In this document: in pieces, positions 16,854-25,448 of the stretch | Layout: each line of letters opens with the position of its first letter | How positions within the stretch are numbered: position 1 is the stretch's first letter | NCBI GenBank assembly: GCA_963677225.1 | Contig: OY781923.1 | Span: forward strand, 806,001-870,000 | Source of the DNA: SABI01 sp028532915 | GTDB taxonomy: Bacteria; Spirochaetota; Spirochaetia; Sphaerochaetales; Sphaerochaetaceae | DNA: 64,000 nt | Direction of reading: 5' to 3' | Position numbers and translations under genes: made by a program | The notes under the pieces: generated by a model | What the model saw: the letters and a program-made list of their open reading frames with translations, nothing else | What the model was told of the DNA's origin: nothing | Database searches by the model: none

Positions 16854-17381
16854 GCAATGTGAGCTGACAGGCTTATGATTTCGTAGTTTACGCCAGGTAT
16901 AGAAAGCATAATCCGAGTATGAACTTTATTTCAGATACTTCCGGGAGACTATAGTTCCTTTCATTCTCTCAATCCCCGTTCTAATCTGATATTATAGATT
17001 GACCCTTTTGACCACATAAGATCGGGTTCGCCATCACCATAGGGGAGGATACCGACCTCTCCTTTGAATTAATGGTGGAAGCCGAAATCATTCTCTGTGA
17101 GTTGATAAGGCCGGGAAATTCCGGTGACCGGACAACGAGTATCCTGTGCAAGATCAGAGAATCTGGCCGCCGGTTACGAATCCGGCATCGATGATGGTAG
17201 AATCTTCGTTAAGCTCTTCGATAAAGCCTAAATCTGCAGCAATTGATTTGACGATTCCGCTCATGCTTCAACTTCCTTATCATATCCATGGCAATGCACG
17301 AATCTACAGATTCTACATTAAAAAAATGAACCAGGAAAAGAACTATAAGAAATAGGACGAAGAATTATCCTTTACTATCAG
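16854..17381. other. Gene-poor stretch between the HTH and aldolase genes
   Basis: About 530 bases with no recognisable gene apart from a possible 36-codon ORF on the minus strand (17154-17264). An open plus-strand frame from about 17011 to 17190 has no start codon and matches nothing I know; it may be gene debris. Confidence 0.4.
17154..17264 (-). CDS. Possible small protein or truncated gene (36 aa)
   Basis: A short ORF beginning MSGIVKSIAADLGF and ending GFVTGGQIL. It has a good ribosome site (AGGAAG with seven bases to the ATG at 17264), which is why I list it. The product is acidic, with no membrane segment, and I recognise no family. It might be the surviving N-terminus of a larger decayed gene; the sequence downstream carries no continuation in the same frame. 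Confidence 0.3.
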   Translation of the reverse strand: MSGIVKSIAADLGFIEELNEDSTIIDAGFVTGGQIL

Positions 17382-18305
17382 CTAAAAACAGGACTTTCTC
17401 ACAATTTCCGACAGACGACTCAGCTGTTCCACTTCAGATCTTTCTGTAGGTCCGAGCAGATTGTGATCTTTCGTTCTGGTGACGATTGTGCCGATGACTG
17501 ATTCTTTTTTTAGATAATATTTTGCATTGACCGGATATACCTGACGTTCAATGAAAGCCGATACTGTAAGAAAATCGCTGAGTGTACGGGCTCTTTCGGC
17601 TTCTTTCTCCCAATTGTTCAGCAGCCAGCTGTACAGGTCGCACTGCATGTTTGCCATAACACCGCTGTATCCGTGAGAACCGGCCTGAAGCGATTCAAGC
17701 AGAGTCGCCGTGTTGGCATTGTAAAGGCCCATGTGTGTTCCTTCGAGAATTCTGATCTTTTCTCTGATGTTCTCGATATCACAGCTGGTGTCCTTGAGAA
17801 AATAGAAGCGGTCGAGTTCCCTGCAGAATTCGAGTATCGGTTTTGACAGGATTCTCTTATACGGGTAGGGGCATTCGTAGAAACCTAAAGGAATATCCTG
17901 AGGAAGACGGTCGATCACGTACCTGGCGTTCGCTATCCAGGTCTCATCCGATTCGTCTTCCTTTGCAAAACGATTCGTTAGGAAGATGAGAGCATCCACA
18001 CCGGTAGAGGCGATCCGGCTCATCTGATCGATCTGTTCATCGAGAGAGTCTGCGGTATTTCCCGATGCGATGACGGGAACCCGTCCGGCTGCTGCTTTTA
18101 CGACGTACTCGGCTACAGCGACTTTTTCCTCGGTGGAAAGAAAGAATATCTCGCTCGACTGACAGGTTGCGAACAGTCCGGCAGAACCATTGGCGATATA
18201 CCATTCGACCAGTTTCTCAAGTGATCTGAAATCAATTGTGTTATCTTCGGTGAAAGGTGTGAGCATCACCGGCCATACACCTTTCGGGAATGTAATGTTT
18301 TTCAT
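17382..18305 (-). CDS. DapA/NanA-family class I aldolase (dihydrodipicolinate synthase family), paralogue 1
   Basis: A 307-residue TIM-barrel lyase. The Schiff-base Lys is in FLKDTSC and the catalytic Tyr in FYECPYPYKR. The usual GTTGE hydroxyl motif is replaced by CQSSE, so the substrate is not pyruvate plus aspartate semialdehyde as in DapA itself. Enzymes of this superfamily split or form 2-keto-3-deoxy acids, N-acetylneuraminate and related compounds. It is the last gene of a minus-strand operon with a sialidase-like protein and a TTT importer, suggesting it cleaves the imported sugar acid. A close paralogue lies at 52158 in a TRAP/glycosidase operon; shared blocks include GVWPVM, CQSSE, YECPYPYKR and YPVNAKY. 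GAGGAG supports the start. Confidence 0.9.
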   Translation of the reverse strand: MKNITFPKGVWPVMLTPFTEDNTIDFRSLEKLVEWYIANGSAGLFATCQSSEIFFLSTEEKVAVAEYVVKAAAGRVPVIASGNTADSLDEQIDQMSRIASTGVDALIFLTNRFAKEDESDETWIANARYVIDRLPQDIPLGFYECPYPYKRILSKPILEFCRELDRFYFLKDTSCDIENIREKIRILEGTHMGLYNANTATLLESLQAGSHGYSGVMANMQCDLYSWLLNNWEKEAERARTLSDFLTVSAFIERQVYPVNAKYYLKKESVIGTIVTRTKDHNLLGPTERSEVEQLSRLSEIVRKSCF

Positions 18306-18344
18306 ACGTACTCCTCATGATTGTTTGGAATTCTTCAATGTTCA

Positions 18345-19844
18345 TTATACAGTCTTTTCCCGGTTTTTCATTCTTTTGAATGCGGAAGAAAGAAGCGGAG
18401 AAATGAGAGAAAGAACAGCTACGATCAGAAGCGTCAGGCAGATGGGATGCTGTATGAATACCATCATATCACCGTCGCTCATGATAAGAGATCCTCTGAA
18501 GTTCGCCTCAGCCAGTTTTCCCAGAATGATTCCGATGATGATAGCCGACATGGAGAACTCGAATTTATTAAGGAAATAGCCGAGGATGCCGAATCCTACC
18601 ATGATGAAGATGTCCGTCAGTGAATTGTTGTATGCATAGGCTCCCACGAAGGTGAGACTGAAAATCAGAGGAAGCAGATATTTTTTCGGGACATTTATCA
18701 CTTTCACAAACAGCCTGATCAGCGAGAAGCCGAAGATTCCCATCACGATATTCGCTATCAGAAGACCGAGAAAGAGGCTGTAAACAGTGGGCATCTGTTC
18801 TTTGAAAAGAAGAGGTCCGGGCTGTATTCCCTGGACAAGAAGTGCTCCGAGCATGATGGCTGTTGCACCGTCTCCCGGAATACCTAACGTAAGCATCGGG
18901 ATGAAGGCCCCGCCTGAAACCGCATTGTTTCCGGCCTCGGGGGCGCAGATGCCTTCAAGAGCACCATTTCCAAATTCTTCCTTATGTTTCGACCATTTCT
19001 TCGCCTGATCGTATGATATGAACGAGGCGATATCGCCTCCTGTTCCGGGAACACATCCGATGAATGTTCCGATAAACGATGAACGGATAAGTGTTGAGAG
19101 CACTTTCTTTATATCCTTCAGACTGGGGAAGGAACGGTCTATCTTCACCACCTTTTTCTGCTGGGGTTTTCCGTATGATTCTTCGATAGTCAGAAGAATC
19201 TGTGAAAAAGCGAACAGCCCGATCAGGATGGGGATGAAAGAGATTCCTCCCATCAGATAGATTGTTCCAAAGGTGAATCTGATCTCACCGCTCATGGCAT
19301 CGATGCCGATGGTAGCAAGAAAGAGACCGAGGATACCACCCATAAGACCTTTGAGTACTGATCCTGATGAAAGGCTCGTGATGATGCTGATACCGAAGAT
19401 GGCGAGGGCGAAGAACTCGGGTTTCGAGAATTTTAATGCGACTTTTGCCAAAAGGGGTGAAATGAGCATCAGTGTTATTGCACTGAATACTCCACCGAAA
19501 AGGGATCCTAACGTGGAAAGTCCCAGGGCTCGACCGGGTTGGTTCTGTTTGATTGCCAGCGGATAGCCGTCAAGAGTCGTCGCTGCTGATGCAGGTGTCC
19601 CCGGGGTGTTAAGCAGTATCGCGGAGATAGAACCGCCGTAGATAGCCCCGCAGTAGATTCCCATGAGCATCAAAATTCCTCCGATACCGGTATAGGCAAA
19701 AGTAAGAGGAAACAGCAGTGCGATTCCCATGTTGACTGAAAGACCGGGAAGAGCTCCTATGAGAATTCCGATCCCCGTGCCGAAAACGAGACCGATGATA
19801 TTCATCGGCTGAAATACCTGAACGAATGCTTCAATAACGTACAT
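18345..19844 (-). CDS. tctA: TTT transporter large permease subunit (TctA family), system 2
   Basis: A 499-residue polytopic membrane protein. Diagnostic segments are GILIGALPGLSVNMGIALLFPLTF near residues 25-50, YGGSISAILLNTPGTPASAATTLDG at about 70-95, and in the second half FIGCVPGTGGDIASFISY and APEAGNNAVSGGAFIPMLTLGIPGDGATAIMLGALL. It forms the transport channel with TctB (19867) and receives ligand from the binding protein at 20393. It lies between tctB and the aldolase gene, with GGAG before the ATG. The three TctA proteins of the window differ clearly from each other, so these are separate systems, not recent copies. Confidence 0.94.
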   Translation of the reverse strand: MYVIEAFVQVFQPMNIIGLVFGTGIGILIGALPGLSVNMGIALLFPLTFAYTGIGGILMLMGIYCGAIYGGSISAILLNTPGTPASAATTLDGYPLAIKQNQPGRALGLSTLGSLFGGVFSAITLMLISPLLAKVALKFSKPEFFALAIFGISIITSLSSGSVLKGLMGGILGLFLATIGIDAMSGEIRFTFGTIYLMGGISFIPILIGLFAFSQILLTIEESYGKPQQKKVVKIDRSFPSLKDIKKVLSTLIRSSFIGTFIGCVPGTGGDIASFISYDQAKKWSKHKEEFGNGALEGICAPEAGNNAVSGGAFIPMLTLGIPGDGATAIMLGALLVQGIQPGPLLFKEQMPTVYSLFLGLLIANIVMGIFGFSLIRLFVKVINVPKKYLLPLIFSLTFVGAYAYNNSLTDIFIMVGFGILGYFLNKFEFSMSAIIIGIILGKLAEANFRGSLIMSDGDMMVFIQHPICLTLLIVAVLSLISPLLSSAFKRMKNREKTV

Positions 19845-19866
19845 TATATTAACTCCAATGAATCTC

Positions 19867-20334
19867 TTACCGTAGGAAGATCGGTAACGGAAGAGCAGTG
19901 TTCAGCATCAGAGTGAACACCACATACAGCAGTACGACAATACCAAGGGCCGTCAAGATTTTTTCCTTTCTATTTGTGATCCCGTAAATGCTCATGAAAA
20001 TGTAGGTGAACATAAACGAGGAGAAGATAAAACCCAGAAGGTAGGTGCTTATACAGAACAGAACGGAAACTCCCATGACGATGTAGACGATCTTATGTTC
20101 ATGCGATGAAAGATCGATTTTCTTCTCCCTGATATGTCTGCTGAAAAAGCTTTCAATCAGAAGCAGAACAGAAAGGAAGATCAGTATCATGCCCAGCATG
20201 GACGGCCAGAAGCCGGAGCCGGGGTCTCCGGTGCCGAGATCTACCGGGAAGTTTCGGGACAGAAGGATGAACGAGATCCCGAGCAGAGTAAAAACAGCTG
20301 AAACGACGACGTTCCACCAGCACATAGATTTCAT
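19867..20334 (-). CDS. tctB: TTT transporter small membrane subunit (TctB family), system 2
   Basis: A 155-residue membrane protein with four hydrophobic segments (about residues 8-25, 43-62, 84-103, 108-150). The GDPGSGFWPSMLGMILIFLSVLLLIES motif after the first helix is the TctB signature region. It is preceded by GAGGAG and lies between tctC (20393) and tctA (18345) on the minus strand. A stem-loop at 20354-20375 separates it from the binding-protein gene. Confidence 0.88.
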   Translation of the reverse strand: MKSMCWWNVVVSAVFTLLGISFILLSRNFPVDLGTGDPGSGFWPSMLGMILIFLSVLLLIESFFSRHIREKKIDLSSHEHKIVYIVMGVSVLFCISTYLLGFIFSSFMFTYIFMSIYGITNRKEKILTALGIVVLLYVVFTLMLNTALPLPIFLR

Positions 20335-20353
20335 AGGTACTCCTCAGAAAACC

Positions 20354-20375
20354 CGGCATGAAAACTTTCATGCCG
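20354..20375 (-). terminator. Stem-loop between tctC and tctB, system 2
   Basis: CGGCATGA and TCATGCCG pair perfectly around a short AT loop (20354-20375). It lies about 20 bases after the tctC stop on the minus strand and has no T-run, so partial attenuation or mRNA stabilisation is likely. Confidence 0.55.
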
Positions 20376-20392
20376 AGTAGTAACTTCATAGA

Positions 20393-21352
20393 TTATAGCA
20401 TCTGTTCGTACAGTTCGTGGTCCTGTTTCATCATTTCATAGCAATCATCACCTACAATGTGTGTAGGATCGATTCCCTGCTTGACGAAATATTGGATATA
20501 TTCAGGATCATCGTATATGGCATCAGCCGCATCTCTGAGGATCTGGAGGACATCTGCCGGAGTGTCTTTAGGTGCAACCAGGGCAGCCCATGCACGGATA
20601 GTGAGATCGTGGCCGAGTTCTTTGAATGTCGGGACATCAGGATAGAGGTTCGATCTTTCGGCTGACATTGTTGCGATAATCTTTACCTGACCAGCCTCAT
20701 ACTGTCCTTTTACACCGGAAGGATCTGCGAACGTTGCATCGATATGCCCGCCCAGTAGAGCTGCAACGATATCGGCTGTACCGTTCGGGTAGGGCACATG
20801 TTTCACTTTCACATCGAATTCCTCTTCGAACTTCATTGCGGCGATATGCCAGATAGCTCCCATTCCGGAGTTCCCTACCTGAAGTTTCCCTGAATTCTCT
20901 TTACAGTAGGCAACGAATTCATCGAGAGTATCATATGGTGCATCGGCAGGCACTATCAGAGCGGCGGGAGCAGCGATAGGAGCAGCGATCGGTGCGAAAT
21001 CTTCGTATGTTACCGGAGATTTTCCCTGATGAGGGAACATCGCAAGTTCAACGGTCACCATTCCGAGAGTGTATCCGTCAGCATCAGCGTTTGCGGTTTC
21101 AACCATTCCTGTAACTCCACCTCCGTCAGGCTTGTTCACGGGTACGAAATTAATGCCTTCAATCTTCTTTCCGAGGAACTGAAGCATTCCTCTTGCCGAG
21201 GTGTCTGTTCCTCCTCCTGCTCCTTTAGGGATGATGACTTTTACATCTCCACCCTGAGGGTAAGGCTTATCACTCTGTCCGCTCGCAAAGAGCATCGAAG
21301 TTGAAAGGATAGTGAGAATCACTACTGCAGCAATCAGCGTTTTCTTGATCAT
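20393..21352 (-). CDS. tctC: TTT transporter solute-binding protein (TctC family), system 2
   Basis: A 319-residue exported binding protein. The signal segment (IAAVVILTILSTSMLFA) ends before SGQSDKPYPQGG. TctC features are VIIPKGAGGGTDTSARGMLQFL, NKPDGGGVTGMVETANADADGYTLG, VGNSGMGAIWHIAAMKFEEEF and PDVPTFKELGHD followed by LVAPKDTPADVL. It delivers a substrate to TctAB of system 2. Gene context (sialidase-like protein upstream, NanA-family aldolase downstream) hints at a sugar acid rather than citrate. AAGGAG precedes the ATG. Confidence 0.93.
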   Translation of the reverse strand: MIKKTLIAAVVILTILSTSMLFASGQSDKPYPQGGDVKVIIPKGAGGGTDTSARGMLQFLGKKIEGINFVPVNKPDGGGVTGMVETANADADGYTLGMVTVELAMFPHQGKSPVTYEDFAPIAAPIAAPAALIVPADAPYDTLDEFVAYCKENSGKLQVGNSGMGAIWHIAAMKFEEEFDVKVKHVPYPNGTADIVAALLGGHIDATFADPSGVKGQYEAGQVKIIATMSAERSNLYPDVPTFKELGHDLTIRAWAALVAPKDTPADVLQILRDAADAIYDDPEYIQYFVKQGIDPTHIVGDDCYEMMKQDHELYEQML

Positions 21353-21378
21353 ATCAAGTCTCCTTTGTATTTTTTTTA

Positions 21379-22434
21379 TCAGATTCTATTCTGATAATCA
21401 TTATCGATTTCAAATTCCCAGAACGCTATATGTTCTCTCTTGTGGGAATAAGAGATGAAAATCCTGTTTCCGCGATGAGTTATCGCGGGGTAGGAGAATT
21501 CTCCATCTCCGGTATCTAGAGTTCTGATGGTCTTCCATGTCTTTCCGTTGTCTTCTGATACGGCCACAGAGAGAGGAGATCTTTCACCCCAGTTTTTTTT
21601 CACAGGATTGAAGACCAGAAGCAGAAGACCGTTGTCTATTTTGACGAGATCTATTCCGCTATTATTGTTGGGAAGATCTGTCCGGTATGCATATGACCAT
21701 GTCTTCCCGAAATCTTCGGAATCACTTCTGTAGATATTTCCTTCCGAAGAACGCAGGAGCATATGAACGTGCCCAGATTCAGATTCCCACAGGGTCGGCT
21801 GGATCACTCCCCGACCGTAAAAAGACTGCTCACTTACGGGAATACGTTTCTGAGATTCAGTCACCTTTACCTGATTTTCATCGTAGATGAGATCTTTGAT
21901 ACTCACGAGAGAACTTTTTCTCCAGGTTCGTCCTTCATCCCTGCTGAGATCAACAAAAGCATGCCAGATTCCGTTTTCTTTCGAAGCCGGCGCTGCGATA
22001 TCTCCGTTGGATAAGCGTATCGGCTTGTTCCTTACCGGTCCCCGGCCTCCATTATCTTCAGGAACTAGAATCTGTGAAGCAGAGAAAGTCTTCCCTCCGT
22101 CCTCTGATATACAGTAATAAGTCTGCCATTCATTGATCTTTTTTCCCACTTTGTAGAAAAGTATCACCTGTTCATCAGAAAGAGAGAAAAGAACCGGATT
22201 CCAATGAGGTTGATCTATATGATCTTCGATAGCAGTGATTGTGGACCATTTCCCCCTTTCTTTTCTTGTATGGTAGATCCTTACATCCTTACTTCCTTCT
22301 GCTGAACCAGAGAACCATGCAACGATGACTGAACCATCTGTAAGGCACAGATTTGTAGAAGCATGGACGAACTGTGTTCCATTAGGTCTTTCAATAAATT
22401 CTTTTCGTTCCATCAGTATAAGAGGTTTTTTCAT
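21379..22434 (-). CDS. Sialidase-like six-bladed beta-propeller protein (BNR/Asp-box)
   Basis: A 351-residue protein of the 'predicted neuraminidase' group (BNR_2, COG4692-like). It contains four Asp-box motifs S-x-D-x-G-x-T-[FW]: SEDGGKTF, SRDEGRTW, SEDFGKTW and SEDNGKTW. The FVHASTNLCLTDGSVIVAWFSGSAEGSKDVRIY opening and PHWNPVLFSLSDEQVILFYKVG are also typical. There is no signal peptide, so it would act in the cytoplasm on an imported oligosaccharide or sugar-acid conjugate. True sialidase activity is unproven: no nanE, nanK, nagA or nagB is nearby. It is the first gene of the operon that continues through TTT system 2 to the aldolase. The ribosome site is weak. Confidence 0.8.
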   Translation of the reverse strand: MKKPLILMERKEFIERPNGTQFVHASTNLCLTDGSVIVAWFSGSAEGSKDVRIYHTRKERGKWSTITAIEDHIDQPHWNPVLFSLSDEQVILFYKVGKKINEWQTYYCISEDGGKTFSASQILVPEDNGGRGPVRNKPIRLSNGDIAAPASKENGIWHAFVDLSRDEGRTWRKSSLVSIKDLIYDENQVKVTESQKRIPVSEQSFYGRGVIQPTLWESESGHVHMLLRSSEGNIYRSDSEDFGKTWSYAYRTDLPNNNSGIDLVKIDNGLLLLVFNPVKKNWGERSPLSVAVSEDNGKTWKTIRTLDTGDGEFSYPAITHRGNRIFISYSHKREHIAFWEFEIDNDYQNRI

Positions 22435-22461
22435 AAGCAGTGTTCAGTTCCCTAAGTAGAG

Positions 22462-22483
22462 ATTATATATATGAACTAAGTTC
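22462..22483 (-). promoter_or_regulatory. Promoter/operator region of the sialidase-TTT operon
   Basis: GAACTAAGTTC at 22473-22483 is an 11-base perfect palindrome, similar in form to IclR sites. On the minus strand a TATAAT box follows it (22462-22467). A GGAACT element recurs at 22446-22451 on the same strand. The -35 is poor, so activation or a non-standard promoter is possible. The IclR gene lies 95 bases upstream. Confidence 0.45.
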
Positions 22484-22529
22484 CTATATCGGTATAATAA
22501 CATGCATTTCCCATATGTCAACAGGATTT

Positions 22530-23294
22530 TTAATCTGAGTAGCCGAATATGTGGGAGATTTCTTTTGTTGCTGTGAGAACTTTTTCGGAGATCTCCTCGA
22601 TCTTTTTTTCATTGATTTTCTGAGCAAGGCCGAGAACGCTCAGTGATGCGATGACTTTCCCGTCAGAATTAAAAATAGGGGAGGCTATAGAGCGGATCAT
22701 CTCATCATGTTCGGCATTGCTTACCGCATACCCGCGTTTTCGTATCGTATCAAGGTCTGCGAGAAGGGCGGACCTGTCACTTTTGGTGCTTTTTGTAAAA
22801 GATATGAGTTTCCTGTCGAGGATCTGTTCTATCTCTTCAGGCTGCAGAAAGGCGAGAATCGCCTTACCTGCTCCGGTAGCATACAGCGGGGCGGAGATAC
22901 CTACTGAGACAGGATATTTGAAATGATGCCAGTACCAGTTGCCCGATTCGACACTCTCTATGGGAAGGACCTCTCCGTGAGCCATGATCCCCAGATGCAC
23001 CGTGAGATCTAGAGATTCGTGAAGAGAGTTCATGAAAGGTCTGCAGATATCCCTGATCTCCAGAGATGCTCTTGCAGCACTCCCGAGTTCAATAAGTCTG
23101 TTACCTAACTTGTATCTGTTGGTCTCTTTCTCTTTTCTGATAAACTGTTCAGCTTCAAGAGTATGTAGGGTCTTTGACAGAGTACTTTTCGGCAGCTCAT
23201 AGAGTCTTATCAGTTCATTGAAACTGAGAGACCCATGCTCTTCCAGAAGACTTAAGATCTTAGCCGCCTTGACGATCGAGTTCACTAATTCCAT
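22530..23294 (-). CDS. IclR-family transcriptional regulator
   Basis: A 254-residue protein with the IclR winged HTH (residues about 5-65: SIVKAAKILSLLEEHGSLSFNELIRLYELPKSTLSKTLHTLE) and a C-terminal GAF-like effector domain (about 80-250) with PLYATGAGKAILAFL and the GYAVSNAEHDEMIRSIASPIF block. IclR regulators of catabolic operons sense a sugar acid or aromatic acid. It lies directly upstream of, and on the same strand as, the sialidase-TTT-aldolase operon and is the obvious candidate to control it through the palindrome at 22473-22483. Its own ribosome site is weak. Confidence 0.92.
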   Translation of the reverse strand: MELVNSIVKAAKILSLLEEHGSLSFNELIRLYELPKSTLSKTLHTLEAEQFIRKEKETNRYKLGNRLIELGSAARASLEIRDICRPFMNSLHESLDLTVHLGIMAHGEVLPIESVESGNWYWHHFKYPVSVGISAPLYATGAGKAILAFLQPEEIEQILDRKLISFTKSTKSDRSALLADLDTIRKRGYAVSNAEHDEMIRSIASPIFNSDGKVIASLSVLGLAQKINEKKIEEISEKVLTATKEISHIFGYSD

Positions 23295-23402
23295 GTTAAA
23301 TACCCGATAATTCCTCTTATGTATGATGTAATTGAAACGAAAGCTCTCATCGCGATTATTCTAAGAGATAATAATGTATTAATCAATTGATAATCTTGAC
23401 AG

Positions 23403-23855
23403 CTAGAATCTGTTGAAGATAGTTTCGACTACGGCGTCTTTGGCCTCATTCGCTTTCTTCAGAAGTTCCTGTTTGACAGACTGCTCAATGAGAAATCTCT
23501 CCATCTCCTGGGTGTTTTCTCTCAGAGCAAGATACTCTAGTGCACTCATATCGGTCTTCCAGTTAACCTTACTGATGTCGGGAAAATAGGAGGTGATGAC
23601 TTTCAGTACTTCGACATTCGTGGAAAATCGTGCGGCGATCATCAGAACAGTATCTCCGCCTGCGATGACTCTGTCGATGTCGCTCCCTCCTGAAAGTTCG
23701 GTTATAATGAAAGAATCTACCGCCTGAGGATCATCGATGTTTGCTCTCAGGTAGTTGTAGGCTTCAATGTCTTCCTGCGTGGTAGACATGCATCCGGAGA
23801 GTGATATGGCCATTGCTGCCATTACTAAGAGTAATGTTCTTTTCATTGTCTTCAT
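23403..23855 (-). CDS. Lipoprotein with ankyrin-like repeats
   Basis: A 150-residue protein. The N-terminus (MKTMKRTLLLVMAAMAISLSGC) is a lipoprotein signal with the lipobox LSGC, Cys22 being the acylated residue. Residues about 65-130 look like one to two ankyrin-type helix pairs (GGDTVLMIAARFSTNVEVLKVI; MSALEYLALRENTQEMERFL). Ankyrin proteins of the envelope usually mediate protein-protein contacts. It stands alone between the IclR gene and the radical SAM gene, and I see no functional link to either. Confidence 0.75.
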   Translation of the reverse strand: MKTMKRTLLLVMAAMAISLSGCMSTTQEDIEAYNYLRANIDDPQAVDSFIITELSGGSDIDRVIAGGDTVLMIAARFSTNVEVLKVITSYFPDISKVNWKTDMSALEYLALRENTQEMERFLIEQSVKQELLKKANEAKDAVVETIFNRF

Positions 23856-23910
23856 TCCTTGTTTGTTTTGTTGGTATAACTATAAAATACCTTTTATCTA
23901 CACGCAATGA

Positions 23911-24051
23911 TTAAGAATTGATTATGACGGCATTAAAGGTTTCACACCTTATGGTCGTTTTATATCTGAAAACATTGAAGATTTTAGTACGCAACTGTTA
24001 TCATGGGTAAAGAGCGCCGAAAGCAGATATAGAAGATGGGTGCAGGAATAG
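23911..24051 (+). pseudogene. C-terminal remnant of a lost gene before the anSME gene
   Basis: An open frame of 46 codons without a start codon, ending in a TAG at 24049-24051. The composition looks protein-coding (GFTPYGRFISENIEDF; SAESRYRRWVQE) and the stop lies just before the GGGAG ribosome site of the radical SAM gene, an arrangement normal for adjacent operon genes. I infer that an upstream gene was deleted, leaving its tail. I do not recognise the family. Confidence 0.35.
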
Positions 24052-24061
24052 GGAGAATTAT

Positions 24062-25336
24062 GTGACTACAAATATTACTAAACACGTCCAATATCCGTTC
24101 AACATGATGGCCAAACCTATCGGTCCTCTATGCAATCTGGATTGTGAGTATTGCTATTATCTGAAAAAAGAAAAGCTGTTTTCTCATTGTGACCGCAGTG
24201 AGTTCAGAATGTCAGATGAAGTTCTCCGGCGGTACATTCAGCAGTATATCGCTTCTCAGCCCGAGAATACACCCGAGGTGATTTTCGGATGGCAGGGGGG
24301 AGAGCCCACGTTGCTGGGGGTGGAATACTTCGAGAAGGTCCTGCGTCTTCAGAAAAAGTATAATCAGAGAAATATCGTGATCAGAAATGCTCTTCAGACC
24401 AACGGAACTCTTATCACCGATGAGATGGCCAGATTTTTCAAGAACAATGAATTTCTCATCGGAGTGAGTATTGACGGACCTGAAAAACTTCATGACAGAT
24501 ACCGCAAAGACCGCAGCGGAAAGGGAAGTTTTTCTTCTGTAATGGCAGGTCTGGAGAAGCTTAAAAGATATGATGTCGATTTCAATACACTCACGGTCGT
24601 CCAGAATGACAATTCGAATTATCCTGTTGAAGTCTATCAGTTTCTGAAAGAGATCGGTTCACGTTACCTTCAGTTCATACCTATCGTCGAACCGCCTTTG
24701 CCCGCATCGAAAAGAATCGCAGGAAAACGGAGTGTCGATCCTCTGATGTGGGGAAAGTTCCTCGTATCTGTGTTCCAAAAGTGGATAGCAACTGATATCC
24801 ACGAAATATCCGTCCAGCATTTCGATGTGACTTTGGGTCAGTATCTGAACATGCCGTCAGCGCTCTGTGTCCACAGTAAATATTGCGGAAAGGCTCTTGT
24901 TATCGAACATGACGGGAACATATATAACTGTGACCATTTCGTCAATCCTGAAAACTATGCGGGAAACATCATGAAAGATGATCTTGCCGATATCGTCTCC
25001 TCTGATAAACAGGTCGCATTCGGGATGAACAAATACGATGGACTGCCTCAAGAATGCCTCAAGTGTCCATATTTGCCCCTGTGTTACGGAGGCTGTCAGA
25101 AAGACCGGCTCGTCGGTGGTAAGAACTGGCTGTGTGATGGTTATAAATATTATTATGAGAAAACCTTCCCGGTATTCTCGGCGATGGCACAAGCTGTGAA
25201 GTACCACCGTCTTCCTTCCGAATTCAGAAATTTCTTGAGGTTGACACCCGAGGTGATGAAACAGACAGGCCGGAACGAACCGTGTCCATGTCTGAGCGGA
25301 AAGAAATTCAAAAACTGTCACGGGAAGAACCTTTAG
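24062..25336 (+). CDS. Anaerobic sulfatase-maturating radical SAM enzyme with C-terminal SEC-C motif
   Basis: A 424-residue cytoplasmic enzyme that would convert the active-site Cys or Ser of a sulfatase to formylglycine without oxygen. The radical SAM cluster motif is CNLDCEYCYY (residues 23-32). The SPASM region carries the two auxiliary 4Fe-4S clusters: CVHSKYCGKALVIEHDGNIYNCD and CLKCPYLPLCYGGC. The last 20 residues form a zinc-binding SEC-C motif (NEPCPCLSGKKFKNCHG), an addition seen in some family members. Translation starts at GTG 24062 after GGAG. No sulfatase gene is visible in the window, so its client is encoded elsewhere or was lost with the remnant upstream. Confidence 0.92.
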   Translation: MTTNITKHVQYPFNMMAKPIGPLCNLDCEYCYYLKKEKLFSHCDRSEFRMSDEVLRRYIQQYIASQPENTPEVIFGWQGGEPTLLGVEYFEKVLRLQKKYNQRNIVIRNALQTNGTLITDEMARFFKNNEFLIGVSIDGPEKLHDRYRKDRSGKGSFSSVMAGLEKLKRYDVDFNTLTVVQNDNSNYPVEVYQFLKEIGSRYLQFIPIVEPPLPASKRIAGKRSVDPLMWGKFLVSVFQKWIATDIHEISVQHFDVTLGQYLNMPSALCVHSKYCGKALVIEHDGNIYNCDHFVNPENYAGNIMKDDLADIVSSDKQVAFGMNKYDGLPQECLKCPYLPLCYGGCQKDRLVGGKNWLCDGYKYYYEKTFPVFSAMAQAVKYHRLPSEFRNFLRLTPEVMKQTGRNEPCPCLSGKKFKNCHGKNL

Positions 25337-25380
25337 GAGAAAGCCGGGCCGGTCAAAATCACTGCGTTATAACAGGTGAA

Positions 25381-25417
25381 GACAAGAAAGCCGCCGCAGT
25401 CTTTCATCTGCGGCGGC
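25381..25417 (-). terminator. Terminator of the ABC operon
   Basis: GCCGCCGCAG (25390-25399) pairs perfectly with CTGCGGCGGC (25408-25417) around an eight-base loop. Read on the minus strand the stem is followed by TTTCTTGTC. It may also stop the convergent radical SAM transcript. Confidence 0.75.
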
Positions 25418-25448
25418 AGCCGTTGTGAACGTCATTCCTCAATTTAGA

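Noticed and set aside
17011..17190. Plus-strand open frame as a gene remnant
   Set aside because: No start codon, no recognisable family and no support from neighbouring sequence; noted only as possible debris.
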